A DNA stretch of 64,000 nucleotides. It comes from JAAFHB01 sp963675995 (GTDB taxonomy: Bacteria; Bacteroidota; Bacteroidia; Bacteroidales; Prolixibacteraceae). A model generated the notes under the pieces. That model was given only the letters and a program-made list of their open reading frames with translations. It made no database searches and had not been told where the DNA came from. The DNA lies in NCBI GenBank assembly GCA_963675995.2, contig CAXXIY010000002.1:62001-126000 (forward strand). The letters run 5' to 3'. Below are positions 34,253-43,464 of this stretch, in pieces (position 1 is the first letter of the stretch; every line of letters begins with the position of its first letter). Made by a program: the position numbers and the translations under genes.

Positions 34253-36805
34253 ATGAAGACTAAAAACAACCACATTTCCCGCAGAACATTTATCAATCGT
34301 GCCGGCGCAGGTTCTGCACTGTTGGCGATGGGAACTACAACAAGGCTTTTTGCAGATGATTTGAAGAAGGTTATCCCCTGGCCTGCTGATTCAACAAAAT
34401 TCAGGGCGCATATGATTGGACATGGACATATTGATCCCGTATGGTTATGGCCCATGTCAGAAGGCATCTCAATCGTTTACAGTACTTATCGTTCGAATCT
34501 GGACCGGATGAATGAGACTCCCGGATTTAAATTTACTTCAAGTTCTGCACAGTTCTATCAGTGGGTTGCAGATAACGATCCCCAGATGATGGCTCAGATT
34601 CGTAAACGTGTCGAAGAGGGGCGCTGGGGTGTTGTAGGTGGGTGGTGGGTCGAACCCGATGTGAATATTCCAAGTGGCGAGGCGATGGTGAGGCAGGGAC
34701 TGTATGGTCAGTTGACGTTGCAGAACCTACTGGGAGTCAGGGCTAAAGTTGGTTTTAATCCAGATTCATTCGGCCATGCAAGCACCTTACCCCAGATCAT
34801 TAAATTGCAGGGGATGGATAATTATGTATTTATGCGTCCCGGGCCACAGGAAAAGACACTACCTGCTGACCTTTTCTGGTGGGAGGGTGTTGATGGAACA
34901 CGTGTCCTTACTTATCGCATCCCATTTAGTTATGGTGATGGAGGATCGGTTAGAAACAGATTGATACAGACTATGGACCGGTTCAGGAATCAACCGGCAA
35001 AAAGTTTCGTTCAATATTATGGAGCTGGCGATCACGGAGGTGGTGCCACAAAAGAGAATATCCGTTCTATTATAGAGATACAAGGAGAGAAGGATGCTCC
35101 TACCGTACTTTTCAGCACACATGATGCCTATTTTAAAGAGGTACGGGCTGATAAAAAATTGGAGATCCCGGTGGTTAAGGACGACCTGCAACATCATGCC
35201 CGAGGCTGTTATACTGCTGAGTGTGCTATTAAAAAAGGAAACCGTCAATCGGAAGCTGCATTGGTTACGGCAGAGAAAATTGCCTCCATTGGATCTGTTG
35301 CCTGGGGCGCCCGATACCCCAAAGGGGAGTTCTCCTCTGCCTGGAAAAGGGTTCTTTTTCTCCAGTTCCACGATAGTCTTGCCGGAAGTTCACTTTTTGA
35401 TCATTCAGCCACTGCTGTTGAAGGATATGGTTATGCGCAGGATATTGCACATCAGTCGGTATCAATGTCTTTGCAGAAACTTGAATTACAGATCCCGACC
35501 GAAGATCCCGATTCTCAATATCTGATTGTTTTTAATCCTCATGCATGGGATGTTCGTCAAAATATTGAGTACGATTTAAACTGGGGAACAATGCATAAGA
35601 CCTCACGTGTTGATGATGAACTGGGGAATCCCCTTCCTCATCAATGGACCCTTGGATCGTCACAGGCAGGAAGCCGGAGAAAACTGATCATCAACACAAC
35701 TATCCCAGCCATGGGTTACAGGCAATTAAGACTTTGGGATGGCGGGGATTATAATCATAAGAACACCGCATCAGCAAAAGAAAAAACCCTTGAAAATGAG
35801 TTTGTCACCGTACGTTTTAATTCCAACGGAACATTTGGCATGTTCGACAAGGAGAGCGGTAAAGAGGTATTTTCGGGTGGCGAAAGTGGTGGTAAAGCGG
35901 TGGTAATTAACGACACAAGCGATACCTGGAGCCATGATATCAAGACGTTTGCCGATGAGATTGGTTCATTTGGAAACGCCACCATTAAAATACTTGAGAA
36001 TGGACCGTTAAGAGCGACCATTCGCGTAATTACTTTCTTTAATCTTTCAAATCTCACCATTGACTGGACCCTTTACGCTGGTTCGCGAAACCTGGAGGCA
36101 AAGGTGACCCTTGACTGGCACGAACATCTCAAAATGGTGAAGTTCTCATTCCCTGTAAATGTTGAATCGCCAACTTCAACCTATGAAACGCCATACGGGT
36201 TTATCGAAAGGGTGACCAATGGTGAAGAAGAACCGGGTCAGCGTTGGATTGATGTGAGCGGAACAAGGAGCGGAGCTCCATTCGGACTTACCGTTTTCAA
36301 TGATGCCAAATATGGTTACAGCGTAAATGGGAATGATCTCCGGATCTCCGTGGCCCGTTCGGCCGTTTATGCACATCATAACCCAAAGGTGCTCGATTTG
36401 AAGGAGGAATACTACTGGATGGATCAGGGAATTCAGACCATGCGAATGTTACTCGTTCCTCACAGCGAAAGCTGGAAGAAAAGCAACATCGTAAGGATGG
36501 CCGAAGAGTTCATGACTCCTGCAGGACACGCTTACCAGGGGATACATGGCGGGAAGTTGCCTAAATCGGGCTCATTCCTCTCTGTTGATGTTCCCAATGT
36601 GATCGTTTCTTCAATTAAACAGTCAGAAAAAGGGGAAGATATGATTATTCGCTGCGTTGAAAGTACAGGAACACAAACCACTGCAACACTCGATCTGAAG
36701 TTTGCCCATCTCAAATGGAGTGGTAATTTCCGCCCCTCCGAAATAAAAACACTGCGGATCAGCAAAGGTGGAGTAATTAAGGAGGTCAACCTTCTGGAGG
36801 AATAG
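34253..36805 (+). CDS. GH38 alpha-mannosidase, Tat-exported
   Basis: 850 residues. The leader SRRTFINRAGAGSALLAM carries a twin-arginine motif. GH38 landmarks: GHGHIDPVWLW (zinc-binding His-x-Asp at about residues 58-60) and NPDSFGHASTLPQI with nucleophile Asp171. The C-terminal half is the GH38 beta-sandwich region (LENEFVTVRFNSNGTFGMFD). It is a retaining zinc-dependent alpha-mannosidase acting on mannose-containing glycans. Together with two GH92 genes it points to a mannosyl glycan. It lies 126 bp after the SIS gene, beyond a hairpin, and 53 bp before the permease gene. Confidence 0.94.
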   Translation: MKTKNNHISRRTFINRAGAGSALLAMGTTTRLFADDLKKVIPWPADSTKFRAHMIGHGHIDPVWLWPMSEGISIVYSTYRSNLDRMNETPGFKFTSSSAQFYQWVADNDPQMMAQIRKRVEEGRWGVVGGWWVEPDVNIPSGEAMVRQGLYGQLTLQNLLGVRAKVGFNPDSFGHASTLPQIIKLQGMDNYVFMRPGPQEKTLPADLFWWEGVDGTRVLTYRIPFSYGDGGSVRNRLIQTMDRFRNQPAKSFVQYYGAGDHGGGATKENIRSIIEIQGEKDAPTVLFSTHDAYFKEVRADKKLEIPVVKDDLQHHARGCYTAECAIKKGNRQSEAALVTAEKIASIGSVAWGARYPKGEFSSAWKRVLFLQFHDSLAGSSLFDHSATAVEGYGYAQDIAHQSVSMSLQKLELQIPTEDPDSQYLIVFNPHAWDVRQNIEYDLNWGTMHKTSRVDDELGNPLPHQWTLGSSQAGSRRKLIINTTIPAMGYRQLRLWDGGDYNHKNTASAKEKTLENEFVTVRFNSNGTFGMFDKESGKEVFSGGESGGKAVVINDTSDTWSHDIKTFADEIGSFGNATIKILENGPLRATIRVITFFNLSNLTIDWTLYAGSRNLEAKVTLDWHEHLKMVKFSFPVNVESPTSTYETPYGFIERVTNGEEEPGQRWIDVSGTRSGAPFGLTVFNDAKYGYSVNGNDLRISVARSAVYAHHNPKVLDLKEEYYWMDQGIQTMRMLLVPHSESWKKSNIVRMAEEFMTPAGHAYQGIHGGKLPKSGSFLSVDVPNVIVSSIKQSEKGEDMIIRCVESTGTQTTATLDLKFAHLKWSGNFRPSEIKTLRISKGGVIKEVNLLEE

Positions 36806-36858
36806 GAATAAAACTGTAATTCATTATAATTCAAATTAATATAACTAAAAATTAAATT

Positions 36859-38022
36859 ATGAGTAGTTCAAAGGTTCAGATGAATAAGTTACTTCCGGTA
36901 ATGTTGTCTTTTGTGATCATGGGATTTGTCGATATTATCGGAACAGCAACAAATCATATCCAGGAAGACTTTCACAAGAATGATTTTATTGTACAGTTTC
37001 TTCCAATGATGGTGCTGCTTTGGTTTTTTATACTTGGAGTACCCGCAGGTATAATTCAGGATAAGATAGGTAAGCGAAATATGCTCAATATTGGTATGGT
37101 ATTGCAAGCTATTGGATTGGGCCTCCCTTTTGTTAATTACTCTTTTGAGATGATGTTTGCCTCCTTTATACTCCTCGGTATCGGAAACACGATCATTCAG
37201 GTTTCTGCTAATCCGCTGTTACAGGATGTTTCCCCTTCTGACAAATTGGCTAGCTATATGAGCACTTCACAGTTTGTAAAGGCAATAGTCTCGACTGTTG
37301 GACCTATTATTGCTTCTTTCATGGCTACACAATTTGGCGACTGGAAACTGGTATTCGCAGTTTATGGGATCACCTCCTTGCTTGGCGCATTATGGCTCTC
37401 AATGACACCTATTGTAGAATCGAAACCAGAACGTAAACCGGCATCATTTTCCTCGTGCCTTGGATTGCTTAAAAACAGTTTTGTCGCTTTAATGGCATTA
37501 TCCATCTTCCTGATTGTTGGTTCTGAGGTTGCAATCAATACAAATATAGCCAAGGTGTTGATGGCAAAATACGGGATCACGCTGGAGGTAGCTGCCTATG
37601 GAATCAGTCTCTTTTTTGTCGGTGAAACAATTTCCCGATTCCTTGGAGCAATCATCTTGAACTGGATTAAACCACGCCTCTTCCTTTTTCTGATCTCCAT
37701 TTTATCTCTTATTGGTGTATTGGGAGTTTTTCTGGCTCCAAGTAACACAGTTGCTTTTGCAGCAATAGTAATTATTGGATTAGGAGTTGGAAATATGTTT
37801 CCGATTATTTTCTCCCTTGCACTGGCCAAAATGCCTGAACGATCCAATGAAATCTCCGGATTGCTGATAATGGCTGTTTCGGGTGGTGCATTTATTCCAC
37901 TGGTGATGGGATATGTAAGTACTGCATTTGGACCACTGGTCAGTATTTTTGTTGTGGGTGGTTGTATGCTTTACATCCTCTGGGTATCTTTCTTCGTTAG
38001 AAAGAACCAGGCTGCTGCATAA
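36859..38022 (+). CDS. MFS sugar permease (FHS/fucose-permease-like)
   Basis: 387 residues, nearly all in hydrophobic segments consistent with 12 transmembrane helices. The motif GIIQDKIGKRNML after helix 2 is the MFS loop signature, and ILLGIGNTIIQVSANPLLQD resembles the FHS (L-fucose/hexose-H+) branch. It imports a sugar through the inner membrane. Position between GH38 and the paralogous barrel genes and GH92 suggests it takes up their product. Confidence 0.9.
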   Translation: MSSSKVQMNKLLPVMLSFVIMGFVDIIGTATNHIQEDFHKNDFIVQFLPMMVLLWFFILGVPAGIIQDKIGKRNMLNIGMVLQAIGLGLPFVNYSFEMMFASFILLGIGNTIIQVSANPLLQDVSPSDKLASYMSTSQFVKAIVSTVGPIIASFMATQFGDWKLVFAVYGITSLLGALWLSMTPIVESKPERKPASFSSCLGLLKNSFVALMALSIFLIVGSEVAINTNIAKVLMAKYGITLEVAAYGISLFFVGETISRFLGAIILNWIKPRLFLFLISILSLIGVLGVFLAPSNTVAFAAIVIIGLGVGNMFPIIFSLALAKMPERSNEISGLLIMAVSGGAFIPLVMGYVSTAFGPLVSIFVVGGCMLYILWVSFFVRKNQAAA

Positions 38023-38161
38023 TTATTTATTTAATCAGCCGGTGACTGTTCAGGTCCTGAGCAGTCATCAGCTGACTTCACCACAAACGAAATTTCAATC
38101 TGTTCGTTGAAATATCCCGGAGGGATAAATGTGTATAGAAAGACCTTCCGTGTGTTACAAG

Positions 38162-38181
38162 TTCGACTTAGCGGAGTCGAA
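38162..38181. repeat. Short hairpin in the 289-bp gap before the barrel gene
   Basis: Perfect 7-bp arms TTCGACT/AGTCGAA around a 6-nt loop. A second interrupted palindrome (GACTGTTCAGG/CCTGAGCAGTC) lies near 38046. Neither has a U-tract. They resemble the short hairpins seen in three other gaps of this window. Confidence 0.35.
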
Positions 38182-38311
38182 TATTCAACCTTCAACAGGT
38201 TTTCCATATACATATGACCTCTTTGAGGTTGTGGGAAAACTATATGAATTTTTCAGAAAAATCAATGTACAAGCTTACTCAATTATAACATCAAATAACA
38301 ACGCGAAGTCC

Positions 38312-39535
38312 ATGAAAAAAAAATTGTTTTCATTCATTTTATTAGGTTTAATTGCTGGTTATGCCTATGGGCAACAGAGGTTACCATCCAAAGGTGAGAT
38401 ACCAATTCTTGCATGGTATAGTATTCCCGCTAATGAAACAACAGTCGAACGTTACCAGGAGATGAAGGAAGCCGGAATAACCTATCAGTTTAACGGTTTT
38501 CCTAATGCGGATGCGATGCAGAAAGCACTGGATGTAGCCGAAAAAGTTGGGATTAAAATGGTTGTTTCATGTCCTGAACTTAAAACCGATCCGGAGAAAA
38601 CGGTCAGGCGATTTATGAACCATCCCGCAGTAGTGGGTTATCACCTCCAGGACGAACCTTCGATGCCTCAGCTCAAAGGTTTGGGTGAGTGGGGCCGGCA
38701 GATTCGGTCGATCGACAAAAAACATTTTTGCTATGTGAACCTGTTTCCCAACCATGCCGATTCAACTCAGTTGGGGACTAAAGATTATATGGAATATGTG
38801 AGGGAATACATTAAACAGTTACCTGTGCAATTTATCTCCTTCGACTATTATCCAATTATGAAGGATCGTATTTCCAAGACCTGGTATCAGAACCTCGAAC
38901 AGGTTGCAGGCGAAGCAACAAAGGCAGGATTACCTTTCTGGGCTTTTGCACTTACGACAAACTACGACGAAAATCATGTGACACCTCAAACGCTGGCTGC
39001 TATGAGGCTTCAGGTATACAGTGATTTGGCTTACGGCGCGCAGGGAATTCAATACTTCACCTATTGGTCGGCAACTTCGGTTAATGCCCCATCTGGAGAA
39101 GACCAGCGCGGCGCACCCATTAGTGCCGCGGGTAAGCGAAGTGTCGTTTACGATCGTGTTAAGCTGATGAGCCAGGAGATCAAAAACCTGTCAGGTGTTT
39201 TTCTTGGATCAAAAGTGGTCTCTGTCCGACATACCGGTAAAGGGATGATTCCAGGTGGGACTATTCGCCTTACTACATTACCAAAGGCAATAAAGGTACT
39301 CAACACCAATGATGCTCCGGCACTTGTTTCTGTTTTGGAAAATGGGGAAAACACCTTTATGGTAGTTGTCAATAAAGATTTTCTTAATAGTATCAATGTG
39401 ACGGTTTATGGGGATGAAACCGTGAAAAAAGTGTTGAAAGACGGAACAATTGTTCCCGCCAGCGCTTACGAAAGCACCCTGGAACTCGATCCGGGTGATG
39501 CCGAAATTTTTATGTTTCCAACGAAATCAATATAA
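38312..39535 (+). CDS. Putative TIM-barrel glycoside hydrolase-like protein, copy 1 of 3
   Basis: 407 residues from an ATG at 38312, chosen because it begins a clear signal peptide (MKKKLFSFILLGLIAGYAYG); an upstream in-frame ATG at 38129 would add an unlikely 61-residue leader. Motifs shared with copies at 42262 and 43465 are CPELKTDPEK, DEP (Glu115), SFDYYP, FWAF, AYGAQG and a C-terminal VLKDG/PGDAEIFMFP beta-sandwich. DEP and the barrel-like spacing suggest a clan GH-A hydrolase with Glu115 as acid. The later site reads GIQYF (Gln247) where the other copies have Glu. The family is not recognised with certainty. Confidence 0.75.
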   Translation: MKKKLFSFILLGLIAGYAYGQQRLPSKGEIPILAWYSIPANETTVERYQEMKEAGITYQFNGFPNADAMQKALDVAEKVGIKMVVSCPELKTDPEKTVRRFMNHPAVVGYHLQDEPSMPQLKGLGEWGRQIRSIDKKHFCYVNLFPNHADSTQLGTKDYMEYVREYIKQLPVQFISFDYYPIMKDRISKTWYQNLEQVAGEATKAGLPFWAFALTTNYDENHVTPQTLAAMRLQVYSDLAYGAQGIQYFTYWSATSVNAPSGEDQRGAPISAAGKRSVVYDRVKLMSQEIKNLSGVFLGSKVVSVRHTGKGMIPGGTIRLTTLPKAIKVLNTNDAPALVSVLENGENTFMVVVNKDFLNSINVTVYGDETVKKVLKDGTIVPASAYESTLELDPGDAEIFMFPTKSI

Positions 39536-39539
39536 TCAG

Positions 39540-41876
39540 ATGAAGATGAGCATGCAAATCAGTTTTGGAACCCTGGCATTTATCATACTGTTCACATTTA
39601 CCGGATTATCGGGAGTAGGGTCTGTACCGGTTGATTATGCCGGCTATGTGAATCCAATGATCGGGACCAATGATCACGGACACACCTTTCCCGGGGCAGC
39701 TTTACCCGGAGGGATGGTACAATTGGGCCCCGATACCGATACTAAAGGATGGGACTGGTGTTCAGGTTACCATTACAGCGACAGCTCCGTCATGGGATTT
39801 AGTCATTTACACCGAAGTGGAATGGGCGCCGGCGACTGGGGCGATATTCTACTGATGCCTACAACAGGAGCTCTTAAAGTTGAACCCGGCGCAAAAGATA
39901 AGCCCGGAGAGGGGTACCGGTCACGGTTTTCACACACCGAAGAGGAAGCTTCTCCCGGATATTATGCAGTTACCTTAAAAGATTATGGGATCAAAGCCCA
40001 GCTAACTGTTACAGAAAGAGCAGGTTTTCACAAATATACATTTCCAAAGTCTGAAGCCTCCCATATCCTTATTGATATGTTCCACGGCGTTCGTGATAAT
40101 TGCACCGATGCACAGGTTAAGATTGTTAACAATACCGAAATAGAAGGGCACAGAGCTTCTACAGGATTTGTGAAGAATAAAAACGTATATTTCTGCGCAA
40201 AATTCAGCAAACCATTTATTTCATTCGGCACCTGGGAGAAAAAGAGCATTAAAGCTGGTTCGCGTGTAGCTTCAGGTGCCCAGGCAGGCGCCTATGTCGA
40301 TTATCGTACCTCTGACAACGAATCAATTGAGGTAAAAGTTGGAATCTCCTACACCAGTATTGCACAGGCACGTCTCAATCTCGACACCGAAATTCCTCAA
40401 TGGAATTTTGAGCAGGTTAAAGAGGCTGCAAAGGCTAAATGGAATAAGGCTTTGGCTAAGATAGAAATTGAATTAGACAAAGGGAATAACGCAAATCCTG
40501 CTAAAGAGAAATTCGAAACTTTCTATACCGCGCTCTATCATTCCCTCCTTTTCCCGGCTACTTTCAGCGACGTGGATGGGAAATATATGGGGTTGGACAA
40601 CGAAGTTCACACATCAAAAGATTTTACCTATCGGAGCGATTTCTCACTTTGGGATACCTTCAGGGCAGAGATGCCTTTGTTGACACTCATAGCTCCGGAC
40701 AGGAGCAACGATGCAATCAACACCATGATCGCTCAATATGAGCAGGGAGGTTGGCTCCCTACTCCACAACAGTTTGGAAACAGTTATACCAATGATATGA
40801 TAGGTGATCATCCGGTTGTCGTTTTTCTTGATGCCTACCGCAAAGGGATCCGGAAATTTGATCTGCAAAAGGCTTACCAGGCTGTACGGAAAAACGCCAT
40901 GGAAACACCCCCAGCCGATCACCGTTCCAGAGGTCGGATCGGATTGGAGTACTACCTTAAACTGGGATATGTGCCCTACGACAAGATCCGTGAATCGGTT
41001 TCCAGAACACTGGAATATGCTTTCAACGACTGGTGTGTAGCCCAGCTGGCTAAAGAGGCTGGAAAGATGGATGATTACGAACTGTTTATGAAAAGAGCCT
41101 CCAATTACAAAAATGTGATGGATCTCTCCACCGGATTTGCACGTCCGAAAGACAGTAATGGTAAATGGCTTAGTCCGTTTGATCCCAAATTTGTCGGACA
41201 AGGTAAGGACCGTCATTATACCGAGGCAAATGCATGGCAATATACCTTGTTTGTACCTCATGATGTGAATGGGGTAATTAACCTTTCAGGTGGACGGTCA
41301 AATTTTGTGGCGAAACTGGATACCCTTTTTACCACCAGCTCCGAAATTAAAAGTACAGTTTCCGACATAACCGGTTTGATAGGACAATATGCACATGGCA
41401 ATGAGCCAGGTCATCACACAGTGTACCTCTATAATTATGCTGGCGTTCCGTGGAAAACCCAGTACATGGCCCGAAGGGTAATGGATGAGCTTTACACCTC
41501 AGGTCCTGCCGGATTGTGCGGGAATGAGGATATGGGGCAGATGTCGGCCTGGTATGTGCTTAGTTCCATGGGCTTTTACCCGGTTGCACCAGGTCAGAAT
41601 GTCTATTCTATTGGAAGTCCGGAATTCAGGAAGGTGACCATTCAACTCGATAAATCCTTCGGTAATGCCGGGAAGTTCATTATCGAAACAAAAAACAACT
41701 CCAAAGAGAACAAATATATTCAGTCTGCCACTTTAAACGGCAAACCATTAAACAAACCATGGTTCGACCATGCCGATATCAAAAATGGAGGAACACTGAG
41801 CTTCGTGATGGGGCCTGAACCGAATAAGAATTGGGGTAGCGCAGTTGATGCAGTCCCGCCATCAATGACGAAGTGA
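39540..41876 (+). CDS. GH92 alpha-mannosidase, secreted (second copy)
   Basis: 778 residues from the ATG at 39540; a longer in-frame start at 39450 overlaps the preceding gene and lacks a leader. The leader is QISFGTLAFIILFTFTG. GH92 signatures: YVNPMIGTNDHGHTFPGAA, GFSHLHRSGMGAGDWGD, HGNEPGHHTVYLY and, near residue 661, GNEDMGQMSAWYVLS. It is a calcium-dependent exo-alpha-mannosidase, divergent enough from the first copy (7359) to suggest a different linkage. It begins 4 bp after the preceding gene, implying co-transcription or translational coupling. Confidence 0.95.
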   Translation: MKMSMQISFGTLAFIILFTFTGLSGVGSVPVDYAGYVNPMIGTNDHGHTFPGAALPGGMVQLGPDTDTKGWDWCSGYHYSDSSVMGFSHLHRSGMGAGDWGDILLMPTTGALKVEPGAKDKPGEGYRSRFSHTEEEASPGYYAVTLKDYGIKAQLTVTERAGFHKYTFPKSEASHILIDMFHGVRDNCTDAQVKIVNNTEIEGHRASTGFVKNKNVYFCAKFSKPFISFGTWEKKSIKAGSRVASGAQAGAYVDYRTSDNESIEVKVGISYTSIAQARLNLDTEIPQWNFEQVKEAAKAKWNKALAKIEIELDKGNNANPAKEKFETFYTALYHSLLFPATFSDVDGKYMGLDNEVHTSKDFTYRSDFSLWDTFRAEMPLLTLIAPDRSNDAINTMIAQYEQGGWLPTPQQFGNSYTNDMIGDHPVVVFLDAYRKGIRKFDLQKAYQAVRKNAMETPPADHRSRGRIGLEYYLKLGYVPYDKIRESVSRTLEYAFNDWCVAQLAKEAGKMDDYELFMKRASNYKNVMDLSTGFARPKDSNGKWLSPFDPKFVGQGKDRHYTEANAWQYTLFVPHDVNGVINLSGGRSNFVAKLDTLFTTSSEIKSTVSDITGLIGQYAHGNEPGHHTVYLYNYAGVPWKTQYMARRVMDELYTSGPAGLCGNEDMGQMSAWYVLSSMGFYPVAPGQNVYSIGSPEFRKVTIQLDKSFGNAGKFIIETKNNSKENKYIQSATLNGKPLNKPWFDHADIKNGGTLSFVMGPEPNKNWGSAVDAVPPSMTK

Positions 41877-42261
41877 TCAATATTTGCCCCATCGGGGCGA
41901 AAGATTGGTAGCCCGGGGCAAGGGACGAAGGAGTACCACCCCGGGAAAAGAAAATGGAGAATCAAACTGTCCGCAATGATTGGTCAAAAAATGCTGCCAG
42001 ATGTTTCGGACGAAAGGGTGTGAATCTCCAAAGTGTTATTTTAAAGGAGTTTAAATGGCGTTAATCGAAGTTTTAATTGCCAAAACCCAGGAGGGATTAA
42101 ATGTTATAGAAATAGTTTCGACGCAGGCAATAAGTGACTCCGGTTGGAGTCACAAGTAAGATTTTTCCTTCGCCTTCTATAAACATGCGGCTTCTCCCAG
42201 ATCATAAAAATTTAGTATTGATTTTGCAACACCCGGTTTGCCGGATAACATTGAACTCAGA
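41877..42261. repeat. Intergenic hairpin-repeat region, 385 bp
   Basis: GCCCC/GGGGC hairpin at 41886-41898 and CCCGGGG/CCCCGGG arms at 41912-41918 and 41939-41945 form a GC-rich repeat of a kind scattered through Bacteroidota genomes. A further hairpin at 42134-42153 is listed separately. The rest is AT-rich with no gene. Confidence 0.5.
42134..42153 (+). terminator. Hairpin with downstream T-run before copy 2 of the barrel genes
   Basis: GTGACTCC/GGAGTCAC, perfect 8-bp arms with GGTT loop, followed about 6 bp later by ATTTTT. A candidate intrinsic terminator for the GH92 transcript, although 260 bp downstream of its stop. Confidence 0.4.
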
Positions 42262-43458
42262 ATGAGAAATATTTTACTGCTTGGATACTTAATTCTATTC
42301 TTCCATAATGCAGTTAGTGCCCAGGAAAGACTAACATCAGACAAGCCCCTTCCAATCATGGCCTGGGCAGGGATCCCTGAATCGGAAACCAATCTGGAGC
42401 GCTTCATGGAACTTAAGGAGATGGGAATTAACATCAACCTTTCCAATTATCCGACGGCTGATGCAATGCAAAAAGCACTGGATCTGGCGCAAACTGCAGG
42501 AATCAAAATGGTTACCTCGTGCCCCGAATTGAAGAGCGATCCTGAAAAAACGGTAAGGCGGTTTATCAACCATCCTGCCCTTGCCGGATATTTCCTAAGG
42601 GATGAGCCTGTCCGCAAAGACTTTGCAGAGTTGGGTGACTGGGCAAAAAAAATTGAGGCCATCGATAAAAATCATTTCTGCTTTGTGAATCTGATCGCAA
42701 GCATTAATACGACAAAAACAGATGCGCTGGGAACGTCAACCTATGCCGAATATGTGAATACCTTTGCATCGGAGGTTCCCTCTCAACTGCTCTCCTTCGA
42801 TTTTTATCCCATCCTCACCGAAGGAATTCATGAAAGCTGGTATGCAGGTCTTGAGGTGTTTTCTGCTGAAGCAAAGAAACTCGGTAAACCATTCTGGGCT
42901 TTCGGCCTGGCCAGTTCCTATAACGAATTGCATCCAATTCCCACATTGCCGGCACTTCGGCTTCAACTTTACAGTGATCTGGCTTATGGAGCCCAGGGGC
43001 TGGAGTTTTGGGCTTACTGGATGTCGCAGGGTTTGCGTTGCGCCCCGATCGGGCTGGACGGCAAACGGACCATCGTTTACGACCGGATCAAAACAGTAAA
43101 TAATGAGATACAGAATCTGGCAGGAGTCTTTGTCGGAGCAAAAGTGGTCTCTGTAAAACATACGGGTGTTGTGATTCCTAAGGGGACTTCACAATTAACT
43201 TCACTACCCTCTGCCATCAAAGTTTTCGAGACGGAAGGTACAGGTGCACTCGTATCTATATTGGAAAATGGTCCGAATAGCTTCTTTGTGGTGCTAAACC
43301 GTGATCTGAATAAAAGTATGCCAATTACAATTATGGGGGATTCATCCCTGAAAAAGGTGCTAAAGGATGGTTCGATACTGAAGGCGTCAACCTATGCGAA
43401 TACCAGTGAAATTGAGCCGGGAGATGTTGCAATTTATATGTTTCCTACCAAAAAATAG
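42262..43458 (+). CDS. Putative TIM-barrel glycoside hydrolase-like protein, copy 2 of 3
   Basis: 398 residues from the ATG at 42262, which starts a signal peptide (MRNILLLGYLILFFHNAVSA). Shares with its paralogues CPELKSDPEK, DEP (Glu115), SFDFYP, FWAF, AYGAQG, VYDR, VLKDG and PGDVAIYMFP. Here GLEFW has Glu248 in the place where copy 1 has Gln, so both putative catalytic acids exist. Likely secreted and possibly active on a glycan. It is 6 bp upstream of copy 3. Confidence 0.77.
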   Translation: MRNILLLGYLILFFHNAVSAQERLTSDKPLPIMAWAGIPESETNLERFMELKEMGININLSNYPTADAMQKALDLAQTAGIKMVTSCPELKSDPEKTVRRFINHPALAGYFLRDEPVRKDFAELGDWAKKIEAIDKNHFCFVNLIASINTTKTDALGTSTYAEYVNTFASEVPSQLLSFDFYPILTEGIHESWYAGLEVFSAEAKKLGKPFWAFGLASSYNELHPIPTLPALRLQLYSDLAYGAQGLEFWAYWMSQGLRCAPIGLDGKRTIVYDRIKTVNNEIQNLAGVFVGAKVVSVKHTGVVIPKGTSQLTSLPSAIKVFETEGTGALVSILENGPNSFFVVLNRDLNKSMPITIMGDSSLKKVLKDGSILKASTYANTSEIEPGDVAIYMFPTKK

Positions 43459-43464
43459 AAAGAA

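Noticed and set aside
34859..35371. 170-codon antisense open frame
   Set aside because: Opposes GH38, whose frame and motifs are clear; composition is not protein-like.
40644..41261. 205-codon antisense open frame
   Set aside because: Lies within GH92 coding sequence with conserved signature on the plus strand.
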